A stretch of 64,000 bases of DNA. Source: Betaproteobacteria bacterium (GTDB lineage: Bacteria > Pseudomonadota > Gammaproteobacteria > Burkholderiales > Casimicrobiaceae). The stretch spans positions 62,001 to 126,000 of the forward strand of contig JADKKQ010000005.1 in the NCBI GenBank assembly GCA_016720425.1. The letters run 5' to 3'. The notes beneath the pieces were generated by a model. That model was not told where the DNA came from and made no database searches. It was given only the letters and a program-made list of their open reading frames with translations. Position 1 is the stretch's first letter; every line of letters begins with the position of its first letter. A program made the position numbers and the translations under genes. Shown piece after piece: positions 27,777 through 35,577 of this stretch.

Positions 27777-27927
27777 CATTGCCGCCGCCGCCGCTGCCCC
27801 GTTTGCGGAACGCGCGCGTCGAGGCCGGTGCGACGGGCCGGAGCGGGCTTGCTGAAGTGTCGTCCGGCCCCGCCGGCGCTTCGTTCTGGTTGTGTGCGGG
27901 CCATTTCCCGATGAAGGAGCAGTCACC

Positions 27928-28212
27928 ATGAAATCGTTGATCGTCGCCGCGACGCTGGTCGTCGGCGTTGCCGCCGCGGGCATCGCCCAGGCATCCGAGG
28001 ATCTGGCCAAGTCGAGCGGCTGCACGACCTGCCACGCGATGGACACCAAGAAGATGGGCCCGGCGTTCAAGGAGATCGCGAAGAAGTACAAGGGCAACGC
28101 GGCGGCCGAAGGCAAGCTGGTCGAGGCGCTGTCCAAGGCGCAGGGCCATCCGGCGGTCAAGGCGAGCCCGGACGACATCAAGAAGCTCGTCAAGTGGAAT
28201 CTGTCGCTCTGA
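27928..28212 (+). CDS. Small monoheme cytochrome c (copy 2)
   Basis: This 94-residue paralogue differs from the copy at 27422 at about ten of 72 mature positions, while its signal peptide is much more diverged. It keeps SSGCTTCHAMDTKKMGPAF and the AQGHP segment and likewise lacks the normal distal Met loop. AAGGAG lies upstream of the ATG. The pair looks like a tandem duplication retained under selection for the mature protein. The role is probably periplasmic electron transfer, partner unknown. Confidence 0.9.
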   Translation: MKSLIVAATLVVGVAAAGIAQASEDLAKSSGCTTCHAMDTKKMGPAFKEIAKKYKGNAAAEGKLVEALSKAQGHPAVKASPDDIKKLVKWNLSL

Positions 28213-28432
28213 CGCGCGCCTGAGCGCCCCGCCCGCGCCGGACGCTCCGACGTCGGGGCTGCGTCCGGCGCGCCGAATGCGCGGAGACGCATGTCGTTGT
28301 TTTCCAAGGGATGGGGTTTTGAATCCACGGTTCCGCGTGGTAAGATCTTCCGCCGTTTTCGAGCAACGCCTGTCATCCGGACGACGGCCTGACGCGTTTC
28401 TTGCTTCCCCAACCCTGTTTCGGAGAACCTCA

Positions 28433-28675
28433 ATGAACAAGCTCGTTTCGATCCTCGTCGCCTCGACCTTCGCCGTCGCCGCCACCGGCGCGTTCGCCGC
28501 CGAGCCGGCGAAGCCCGCCGCCGCCCCGGCCGCTGCCGCCAAGCCGGCGCTGGAGAAGCCTGCCAGCGTCAAGGCCGAGGACTGGGCCAAGATGAGCGAC
28601 GCCGACAAGGCGAAGGCCGTCGAGAAGGCCAAGACCGCCGCGCCCGCCAAGAAGGAAAAGAAGGGCGGCTGCTGA
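28433..28675 (+). CDS. Small secreted Ala/Lys-rich protein ending GGC
   Basis: The 80-residue product has a signal peptide (MNKLVSILVASTFAVAATGAFA), then an Ala/Pro segment, a helical AEDWAKMSDADKAKAVEKAK stretch and the tail KKEKKGGC. It contains a single cysteine at the very end. Upstream CGGAGAACCTCA serves as the ribosome site. No family was recognised. It stands between the small cytochromes and a terminator and may be periplasmic, with the terminal Cys available for a thiol or metal link; this is a guess. Confidence 0.75.
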   Translation: MNKLVSILVASTFAVAATGAFAAEPAKPAAAPAAAAKPALEKPASVKAEDWAKMSDADKAKAVEKAKTAAPAKKEKKGGC

Positions 28676-28701
28676 TCGGTCGTTGCTTCTGCAGCAAAAC
28701 A

Positions 28702-28737
28702 GACGGGGAGGGCGATTCGCCCTCCCCGTCGGCTTTT
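28702..28737. terminator. Strong hairpin between convergent units
   Basis: GACGGGGAGGGCG pairs with the downstream GCCCTCCCCGTC around a 4-base loop, followed by GGCTTTT. It separates the small secreted gene from the convergent rhodanese gene and may work for both, although the T tracts are short. Confidence 0.7.
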
Positions 28738-28788
28738 CCGGTTGCCGCACGCCCCGCGTCGGTCACGAAGCGGGGGGCGGCAGGTCGA

Positions 28789-30165
28789 TCACTTGGGCGT
28801 GGTCGCCACGAAGCTGCCGTCCTTCTTGATCGCGAGGTCGGCCTTGACGAAGTTGACCTTGTAACCCTTGTCCTTCAGCTTGTGGTACGCCATCTCGGCG
28901 CGCACGCCGGTCGAGCAGTGGGCGACGATCCGCTTGTCCTTCGGGACCTCGCCCATCCGGTCCTGCAGCTCCTCGTCGGGAATCAGCTTCGCCCCCTTGA
29001 TCATGCCGGCGTTGGCTTCGTCCTGGTTGCGCACGTCGAGGATCAGCACGTCCGCCGGCGTCGCCTTGGCGAGCCCGGTGAACTCGGCGATCGAGATCTC
29101 GCCGGGCCGCGGCTTCGGCGCGTAGGCGATCTTCGCCGCCGGCGTGCCGGTCGCGACCTTCCGGCTGCCCGCCTTCCAGGCGTCGAAGCCGCCGGTGACC
29201 ACGTTGACGTTGTTTTGCCCCGCCGCCTGGATCCGCAGCGCCGAGTATCGGGCCGCGTTGCCGCCGTCGCCGTCGTAGACCATGATCGGCGCCTTCAGCT
29301 TCGCGGGCGGCAACGTGGCCAGCGCCGCCGGGATCTGCGACACCGGCACGTTGACGGCGCCGGGGATGAAGCCGTCGCGCGCGACGGTGGACGCCGGGCG
29401 CACGTCGACCAGCACGTGCGGGATGTCCTTGGCGATCCAGGCGTCCTGCAGGAACGCGGGGGAGAGCACGCCGACGTTCTTCTCCAGCCACTCGGGCACG
29501 CCGCCGGGATAGACCTTGACGTTCTTGTAGCCCAGCGCCTCGGCCTTGCGCAGCGAGTTGGGGCTCATCATGCAGGTCGGCCCCTGGCAGAAGAACAGGA
29601 TCGCCTGGTTCTTGTCCTTGGGCAGCCGGTCGACGAACTTGTCGAACGCCGGATACGGCAGGTTGATCGCGCCGGGAATCGTGCCTTCCTGGAAGCGCGG
29701 CAGCGGCCGCGAGTCGATCAGCACGGTGTTCGACGCCTTGCCCTGCTCGACCAGCGTCAGCACCTGTTCGTACTTGAGCTCCTTCTCCGGCGGCAGCTTG
29801 GCGACGCCCTTGAACGAGATCAGCGTCGCCATCTTGACGCCGTCCTTCTCGGTGAACTCGATCCGCGCCTCGCGTCCCTTCGGCACGTCGCGCAGCATGT
29901 CGGCCTTGCCGGTCTTCTCGGTGGTGACGACCTTGAGCGACGCCTCGTCGAAGCGGACGATCTCGGTGTGCGCGTCGATCTTCAGCTGGATCGACTTCGA
30001 CTTGAACGCGACGTTCTCGAAGTAGCCCTGGACGTTCGCCGGCTTCGCCTGGTGGCAGTTGGTGCAGACCTGCGGGATCGTGGGCTTGGTCGCCGGCGCC
30101 TGCGCGAACGCGATCGAGCCGGTGGCGAGCAGCAGGACGCCCGCCGTGGTGAACAGTGCTTTCAT
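28789..30165 (-). CDS. Cytochrome c-rhodanese fusion with three rhodanese-like domains
   Basis: The 458-residue secreted protein has a signal peptide (ending AFAQA), a heme site CTNCH at residues 34-38, then three rhodanese-like domains. Domain 1 (about 145-240) has FFCQGPTCMMSP, domain 2 (about 255-340) has VYDGDGGNAAR with no active Cys, and domain 3 (about 360-450) has AHCSTGVRAEMAY. Rhodaneses move sulfane sulfur, so a heme-linked version could couple sulfur transfer to electron flow. It is last in the psr-like operon, 48 bases after the ArsR frame. GGAGA precedes the ATG. The substrate is unknown; polysulfide or thiosulfate are reasonable. Confidence 0.88.
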   Translation of the reverse strand: MKALFTTAGVLLLATGSIAFAQAPATKPTIPQVCTNCHQAKPANVQGYFENVAFKSKSIQLKIDAHTEIVRFDEASLKVVTTEKTGKADMLRDVPKGREARIEFTEKDGVKMATLISFKGVAKLPPEKELKYEQVLTLVEQGKASNTVLIDSRPLPRFQEGTIPGAINLPYPAFDKFVDRLPKDKNQAILFFCQGPTCMMSPNSLRKAEALGYKNVKVYPGGVPEWLEKNVGVLSPAFLQDAWIAKDIPHVLVDVRPASTVARDGFIPGAVNVPVSQIPAALATLPPAKLKAPIMVYDGDGGNAARYSALRIQAAGQNNVNVVTGGFDAWKAGSRKVATGTPAAKIAYAPKPRPGEISIAEFTGLAKATPADVLILDVRNQDEANAGMIKGAKLIPDEELQDRMGEVPKDKRIVAHCSTGVRAEMAYHKLKDKGYKVNFVKADLAIKKDGSFVATTPK

Positions 30166-30212
30166 GATTTCTCCATCTCTGGTTGGAACGAAGTCACCCG
30201 GGTGCTCTGGGA

Positions 30213-30676
30213 TCAGGTAAAGCCGACCTCGCCGCAGCGCTTGGCGTGCGCGAGGCGCTTGCAGTCGTCGGCGTAATCGGGCTCCTGGCGCGCGCCCTCG
30301 GACAGCATCGCCAGCACCCGCACCGCCCACCCCGGCAGCTCGGGGTCGAGGCGATACATGATCCAGGTGCGCTGGCGGCGCGACACGAGGACGCCGGCCT
30401 CGCGCAGCGCGGCCAGGTGGCGCGAGATCTTGGGTTGCGGCTGCTGCAGCGCATCGACCAGCCGGCAGACGCAGACCTCGCGCTCGTCCAGCAGCAGCGT
30501 CAGCAGGCGGCGTCGCGTGCCGTCGGAGAGCAGCTCGAACAGCGTCCCGGTGGACAGCCGGGGGCGGGGCGATGCCCCGGCGACGGACGGGCGCGTGGGC
30601 GCGGCGCTGCCGTCGCGACCGTCGGCGAGCCGCGGCGGACGGTGGCGGCGCGCGCGGGAGTCGATGTCGTGGCCAT
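30213..30676 (-). pseudogene. ArsR-family repressor, frameshifted near its N-terminus
   Basis: A clear winged-helix ArsR frame ends at 30213: LFELLSDGTRRRLLTLLLDE, then REVCVCRLV, QQPQPKISRHLAALREAG and a TWIMYRL wing. The CVC pair is the thiol/arsenic(III)-sensing motif of ArsR. This frame has no ATG, GTG or TTG start. An ATG at 30676 with AAGAAGGA 8 bases upstream is in another frame, so one base seems to be missing between about 30550 and 30660. If real, the gene is dead or uses a CTG start; a sequencing indel is more likely. It probably regulates the operon it sits in. Confidence 0.75.
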
Positions 30677-30706
30677 GTGCGGGATCCTTCTTGCGTGCCG
30701 GCGGAA

Positions 30707-30719
30707 TCTCAGCCTCTCA
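30707..30719 (-). repeat. TGAGAGGCTGAGA repeat on the NrfD stop codon
   Basis: On the minus strand the NrfD stop TGA is the first part of TGAGAGGCTGAGA. The same 13 bases start at the regA stop (39215) and at the MaoC-gene stop (55506). Confidence 0.65.
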
Positions 30720-31762
30720 GAACCCGGCGTGGACGACCTGGCTCGCCTGGCCGGCGTTGACCATCACCCAGCGCAGCGTGTAGCCGCCGACCAGCACCAG
30801 CAGCGCCGGCACGACGGTGTGCGGAATCCGGTGCGAGAGCTCCAGCCCCTGCAGCGCGATCGGCAGCAGCACGCCGGCGGCGACGATGACGCCCCAGAAG
30901 TAGATTGCATAGGGCCGGCGGTGATCAGCGCCGCCGCCTCGATGTGCGAGGCCGACGACATCAGCAGGTTGGCGAGGAGGAGGCCGAGGAGGATCAACTC
31001 GACCATCAGGAAGAACACGTCGGCGCGGATCAGCGCGTTGACGGTGTTCCGCTCCGGCGGCTTCGGCCCGAGCGGCTGGATCATCGCGGCGATCGCACCC
31101 CCGATCATTCCCTGCGGCGCCGGCCGATCTCCAGGCAGCAAGACCGACGCGATGTGCATCATCGCCGCGCCGGCCGACAGCCCCGAGAACAGGAACAGCG
31201 GGCCGAGGATCGCGCTGTTCCACAGCGGGCGCGCGACCATGGTGTTGAGCAGGATCCCCGTGTAGATGCCGATCCCGACGCCGAGCACGATGTTCGTCCA
31301 GCCCAGCGCCGTCATGCGTCCCGGGTGGCCGATGATCGCCGCCGAGAGTTGCTGCAGTTTCGGCACGCGCCGACCGAGCCACGGCCAGACGTCGGGCAGC
31401 CGGATGAGGGCGGAGACGAGCAGCACTGCGTAGACGAGGAGCAGCACCCATGAACCCCAGGACATCGGCGAGGTGATCTGGAACGTCGTGTAGATCCGCC
31501 AGACGTACAGTTTGTGCGTGAGGTCGAGGAACAACGCACCCATGCCGGCGTTGAGCAGCATGAAGGCGAGCAACGGCGTCTGCAGCGAGAAGAAGCTCCG
31601 GCTGTCCTCGCCCCGGGCGATGCGCAGCATCGCGATGCCCGCCAGCACCATCATGCCGGCGACGACGCCGCCGACGAAGAGGTAGAGGGGGATCTCCCAG
31701 CTCCATACCGCGAGCACGGGATCGATCAGCGGGTTGTGGCGGGAGGATGTGATTTCGAGCAT
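30717..31762 (-). pseudogene. NrfD/PsrC-type membrane subunit, one-base frameshift
   Basis: The protein has eight to nine membrane helices in the NrfD/PsrC pattern. The first frame runs from MLEITSSRHNP to IEAAALITAGP; the remainder (YAIYFWGVIVAAGVLLPIALQ to VNAGQASQVVHAGF) is in the next frame. The break is at a GGG run (30912-30914), where one more G would restore GPYAIYFWG. It would pass electrons between quinone and the Fe-S subunit encoded upstream. Given similar breaks elsewhere, a sequencing deletion is more likely than true loss. Confidence 0.85.
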
Positions 31763-31775
31763 CGCCTTGCACTCC

Positions 31776-32315
31776 TCAGATCAGGTAGAAAACCCGCGGC
31801 TTGGTCCCCGCCTCGGGCATGATCGTGTGATATTTCTCGGTGCGCAGCAGTTCGCTCACCTTGCTCTTCGGGTCGTCTAGGTCGCCGAAGTGCATGCAGT
31901 GCGTCGGACAGACCGAAACGCAGGCCGGGTCGAGGCCTTCCCGCGTGCGGTGGTCGCAGAACGTGCACTTGTCGATGTAGCCCTTGGGGTGCACGTAGCG
32001 TGCCCCGTACGGACACGAGGCGATGCAGGCCTTGCAGCCGATGCACTTCTCCTTCGTCACCTGCACGGTCTTGCCGAACTCCTCGACGTGACTGGCACCG
32101 GTCGGGCAACAGGACACGCAGGGCGGGTTGTCGCAGTGGTTGCAGCGCTCGGAGCGGATCTCCAGCGCCAGCGTCGGGTAGTCGCCGCGCACCTCGGTGG
32201 TGATCCAGTCGCGGCAGTAGCCGTTCGGAACGTCGTTCTCCGTCTGGCAGGCGACGACGCAGTCCATGCAGCCCACGCACTTGCGGGTGTCGATGACCAT
32301 TCCAAAGCGGGGCAT
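31776..32315 (-). CDS. Four-cluster Fe-S subunit, PsrB/PhsB type
   Basis: The 179-residue protein contains the cysteine groups CVGCMDCVVAC, CNHCDNPPCVSCCP, CIGCKACIASCP and CTFCDH...CVSVCP, enough for four [4Fe-4S] clusters. It is intact and lies between the catalytic and membrane subunits of a CISM-type enzyme. It relays electrons between them. AGGAGGCC is present upstream, overlapping the 3' end of the catalytic gene. Confidence 0.92.
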   Translation of the reverse strand: MPRFGMVIDTRKCVGCMDCVVACQTENDVPNGYCRDWITTEVRGDYPTLALEIRSERCNHCDNPPCVSCCPTGASHVEEFGKTVQVTKEKCIGCKACIASCPYGARYVHPKGYIDKCTFCDHRTREGLDPACVSVCPTHCMHFGDLDDPKSKVSELLRTEKYHTIMPEAGTKPRVFYLI

Positions 32316-32316
32316 C

Positions 32317-34516
32317 TCAGGCCTCCTTGACGAAGGTGACCTGGTTGCCGTGGATGCTGGTGCCGCCCATCAGCGGATCGGTCTTGTAGCGCGTGAGCAG
32401 GCCCGCCGCGCTGGCCCCTCGCAGGTAGGCGCTCTTCAGCATCTTGTTGGTGCTGCCGAAGCCGTGGGTGATGTAGACGCAGCCCGGCCGGATGCGGTTG
32501 GTCGCCTTGACTTGCACGCGATTGCTGACGACGCCGTCCTGGTTCTTGAGCCGCACGTACTGGCCGTTCTTCAGGCCTTCCTTCGTTGCCGTCGTGATGT
32601 TCACCCAGACCTGGTTCTCGACCACCAGGTCCCGCAGCAGCGGATTGCTCTGGGTGCGGCTGAAGGTGTGCACCGGACAGCGACCGGTGATCAGGCAGTA
32701 GTAGCCCTTCGGCCCACGCTCGTGCCGCGTGTACTTCGGCACCGGGTCGAACCCCGCCTTGGCAATCTGGTCGGACCAGAACTCGACCTTCTTCGACGGC
32801 GTGTCGAACTCGAGCGCGAGTCCCTCCTCGACGGTGATGGGCTTCGGCGTGCCCATGATCACGCCGTCCTTCTTGAGCGTTTCCCAGCTCAGGCCGGCGT
32901 TCTGAACCCTTGTCTTCAGGTACTCCTCCATGTCCTTGAACGGCATGCAGGCGCCGATGCCAAGCTTCTCGGCGAGTTGCTTGGCGATCCACCAGCCCGG
33001 CTTCTGTTCGTGCGGCGACGCGACCACGGGTTGGCGAAGCGCGGCCCACCCGACGCGGCCATACCCGGTCAGCAGTTCGTCGTAACGCTCGAGGAAGATC
33101 GACTCGGGCAGGATGACGTCGGCGTAAGCCGCGGTCTCGCTCGGAATCGTCTCGCAGACGACGAGGAGGTCGAGCTTGTCGAACGCCTTCAGCGTCTCTT
33201 CGCGGTTCGGCAGCGCCTGCAGCAGGTTGGTCGAGTAGACGAACCAGCCCTTGATCGGATACGGCTTTTCCGTCAACGTCGCATCGCGGATGCTGGTGGT
33301 GATGCCCTCGTCGGCGAAGGGATAGCGGGCGCCGTCGGAACCGTCGGCCTTGGGCTTGCTCGATTTCGGATACGGCGGCAGCGGGTAGGCCGGCACCTTG
33401 AGGCCCGACGCCAGGAAGAGTCCGCCCTTCCTGCCCCAGTTGCCCATCAGCCCGGACAGGAGCGCGATCGCGCGACTGCGTTGCGTGTCGTCGCCGTACC
33501 AGTTCACGCGACGGCCCGGGTGGATGATCGTCGCCGGCCGCCGGCCTGGCGAACTCGAGCGCCGCGGCGCGGATCAGTTCGGGCGCCAGCCCCGTCTCCC
33601 CGGCGGCCCACTCGACCGTGTACTGCTTGATCTCGGCGGCGAACTTGTCGAAGCCGTGCCCGTACTGGTCGACGAAGGCCTTGTCGTAGCGGCCCTCGGT
33701 GACCAGCAGGTTCATCCACGCCAGCAACAGCGCCAGATCGGTACCGGGGATGATCGGCAGCCAGTACCTGGCCTTGCTGGCGGCGACCGAGAACCGCGGA
33801 TCGACGACGATGATCGGCACCTTGCGCTCGACGGCCTGCGCGAACTCCTGCACCTGCGAGTTGTGCATGTTCTCGCCGAGGTGCGAGCCGATGAGCACCA
33901 GGCACTCGGTATTCTTGATGTCGGTCGGCTCGGGCGAGCCCAGCCCCGCGCCGAAGGTGAGCATGAAGCCGGTGTCGCGGGGGCCGCGGCACTGCGCATA
34001 CGACGGGCCGGCGACGTTGATGACGCCCCAGCTCTTCAGCACGTGCTGGAAGAAGCGCTGGCCGAAGCCGTGGTTGAACAGTGCGAGCGACTCGGGACCG
34101 TGCTCGGCCTTGATCTTCTGCATCCGTTCGGCGATGTAGGTGATCGCCTCGTCCCAGGTTACCGCCTTCCATTCCTGGCTGCCGCGTGCACCGACGCGGA
34201 TCAGCGGCTTCTGCAGCCGGTCGGGGTCGTAGTGCGCACCGACCGCCCCGGTGCCGCGCGGGCACAGCCGGCCGTTGCTCTGCGGGTCCTTCGGGTTGCC
34301 CTCGAACTTCCACAGCTTGCCGTCGCGCAGGTACGCGATGCCGCCGCAGCGCCAGAAACACATCTCGCAGAAGGTGGGGATGGTGGTGACGCCCTTGGCC
34401 GGGGCGTCGGCGGCGTTCGCCAGCTGCGTCAGCGGCTCCCACTGCGTTGCAGCGGCCGCCGCGCCGAAGGTCGTGGCGGAGATCTTGAGGAAGCGTCGGC
34501 GCGAAACGTATTCCAT
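32317..34516 (-). pseudogene. Psr/Phs-type molybdopterin oxidoreductase catalytic subunit, frameshifted
   Basis: The reconstructed product is about 733 residues. It has a Tat signal (SRRRFLKISATTFG), a [4Fe-4S] motif C-x2-C-x3-C-x27-C (CEMCFWRC to CPRG), and a cysteine molybdenum-ligand region (YAQCRGPRDTGF). The C-terminal half begins at ATIIHPGRRVNWYGDDTQRS in another frame. The break lies at 33532-33544 in a GGCCGGCCGG-like run, with one base extra (or a 4-base CCGG duplication). Size and Cys ligand fit polysulfide or thiosulfate reductases, though arsenate- and sulfite-type relatives share this layout. Sulfur partners nearby support the former. Confidence 0.85.
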
Positions 34517-34626
34517 GGATTCACTCTCGCTTGAAGGCGCCTTGCGCAGGACCCGTGCAGCGTCGTTGCGCGAGACGGTCGTGACATTCGATGGGCGGAG
34601 TTTGCGCGCGTTGCGGGCGACGAACA

Positions 34627-34657
34627 TTGATCTTCGTCATATGCGATGCGGCATATG
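34627..34657 (-). promoter_or_regulatory. Operator region of the psr-like operon: FNR-like box and CATATGC inverted repeat
   Basis: The 338-base spacer (34517-34854) has no gene. On the minus strand ATGAC-N4-ATCAA (34627-34640) is a weak FNR-type box. Next to it CATATGC-N6-GCATATG (34638-34657) is a perfect 7-base inverted repeat, followed by further GCAT/ATGC words up to about 34695. ArsR operators in other bacteria contain a similar CATATGCG core, and this operon encodes an ArsR-like protein. The link is inferred. Confidence 0.4.
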
Positions 34658-34854
34658 TTGCGGCATGAGCATGCGCGCATATTGCAGGAGCAACGACCGG
34701 TGCGGCGGAGCATCTGCATGCGCCTGGACGCATAATTCGGCGATGCGACCATCGGTCGCGGCGAAGCGCTTTCCCGTTGTCGGCAACGCCCTGCGACGCG
34801 CAAAAAAGCGGATGCCGGCGGCATCCGCTTCGGTGCTGTGCCAGTGATCGGTGC

Positions 34855-35376
34855 TTACTTGGGCATCTCGACCGGGTAGCCGGCCTTCACCCAGTCGGCG
34901 AACAGCATGTCGACCGAGGTGACGTTGGTGAAGCCCAGCTCCATCAGCGTCTTGGTGGCCAGCGCGCAACGGCCGCCGGTCGCGCAGTAGAGCGTCATCT
35001 TCTTGTTCATGTCGGTGGCATTCGGGAAACCGACCTGCTTCCAGATCCGGAACTCGATCAGGCCGCGCGGCACGTTGACGGCGCCGGGGACGAAGCCGTC
35101 CTCGAATTCGTTCTCGTTGCGCACGTCGATCAGCAGCCCGGTGTCCTTGCGATCGAACGCCGCCTTGAATTCGGGCATCTTGACCGTCTTGATCTGCGAC
35201 TTGGTCCTGGCGACCAGCTGGTTGATCGTCGCCGGGTAGCTTGGCGCCGGTGCCGCGGCCTGGGCGACGGGTGCGGGAGCCGCAGCCGGCGCCATCGGCG
35301 CGGTCGTGCAGGCGGTCAGTGCGGCGCCGCCGACGAGGACGAGGGCGGTGAACAGCAGCGATTTGCGGTAGGACAT
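34855..35376 (-). CDS. Rhodanese-domain lipoprotein
   Basis: The 173-residue precursor has a lipobox (ALTAC) and a Pro/Ala linker, then one rhodanese domain with LLIDVRNENEFEDGFVPGAVNVP and the active-site loop YCATGGRCALA. It is predicted to be anchored to the outer membrane and to handle sulfane sulfur in the periplasm. The ATG at 35376 begins the signal sequence, and GGAGAAC precedes it. An FNR/DNR-type repeat lies 146-159 bases upstream. It resembles domain 3 of the cytochrome-rhodanese fusion at 28789 in overall type. Confidence 0.88.
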   Translation of the reverse strand: MSYRKSLLFTALVLVGGAALTACTTAPMAPAAAPAPVAQAAAPAPSYPATINQLVARTKSQIKTVKMPEFKAAFDRKDTGLLIDVRNENEFEDGFVPGAVNVPRGLIEFRIWKQVGFPNATDMNKKMTLYCATGGRCALATKTLMELGFTNVTSVDMLFADWVKAGYPVEMPK

Positions 35377-35521
35377 GGGTCGTTCTCCGTGGTTTGGGCG
35401 GGAAGGGTCGCCGCACGCCGGCCGGAAACTTGCGCCGTGGCGGATGTCGTCACCGCGTGATGCGCCGGGTGCGGCAATGGTTCTGGTGGCGCCAACGTAG
35501 CACCGCGGCGCATGAACGCCC

Positions 35522-35535
35522 TTGACGCTCGTCAA
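35522..35535 (-). promoter_or_regulatory. FNR/DNR-type inverted repeat upstream of rhodanese lipoprotein
   Basis: TTGAC-N4-GTCAA has perfect arms, the same form as the box before mtrA. A -10-like TACGTT on the minus strand (35499-35494) lies at the class II distance from the box centre, keeping the T, A and final T of TATAAT. Confidence 0.5.
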
Positions 35536-35577
35536 AGGATGCACCGGCGGAGCCGCCGCCGGCCGGTCGCGACAGCG

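Noticed and set aside
30550..30570. CTG at the start of LSTGTLFELLSDG as the ArsR start
   Set aside because: CTG starts are rare and no ribosome site is next to it; the ATG at 30676 has a good site in a neighbouring frame, so a base loss explains the data better.
32317..34516. Arsenate reductase (ArrA) or arsenite oxidase (ArxA) because of the nearby ArsR
   Set aside because: The reconstructed length (about 733 residues), the Cys molybdenum-ligand region and the rhodanese partner fit Psr/Phs better, though arsenic enzymes cannot be fully excluded.
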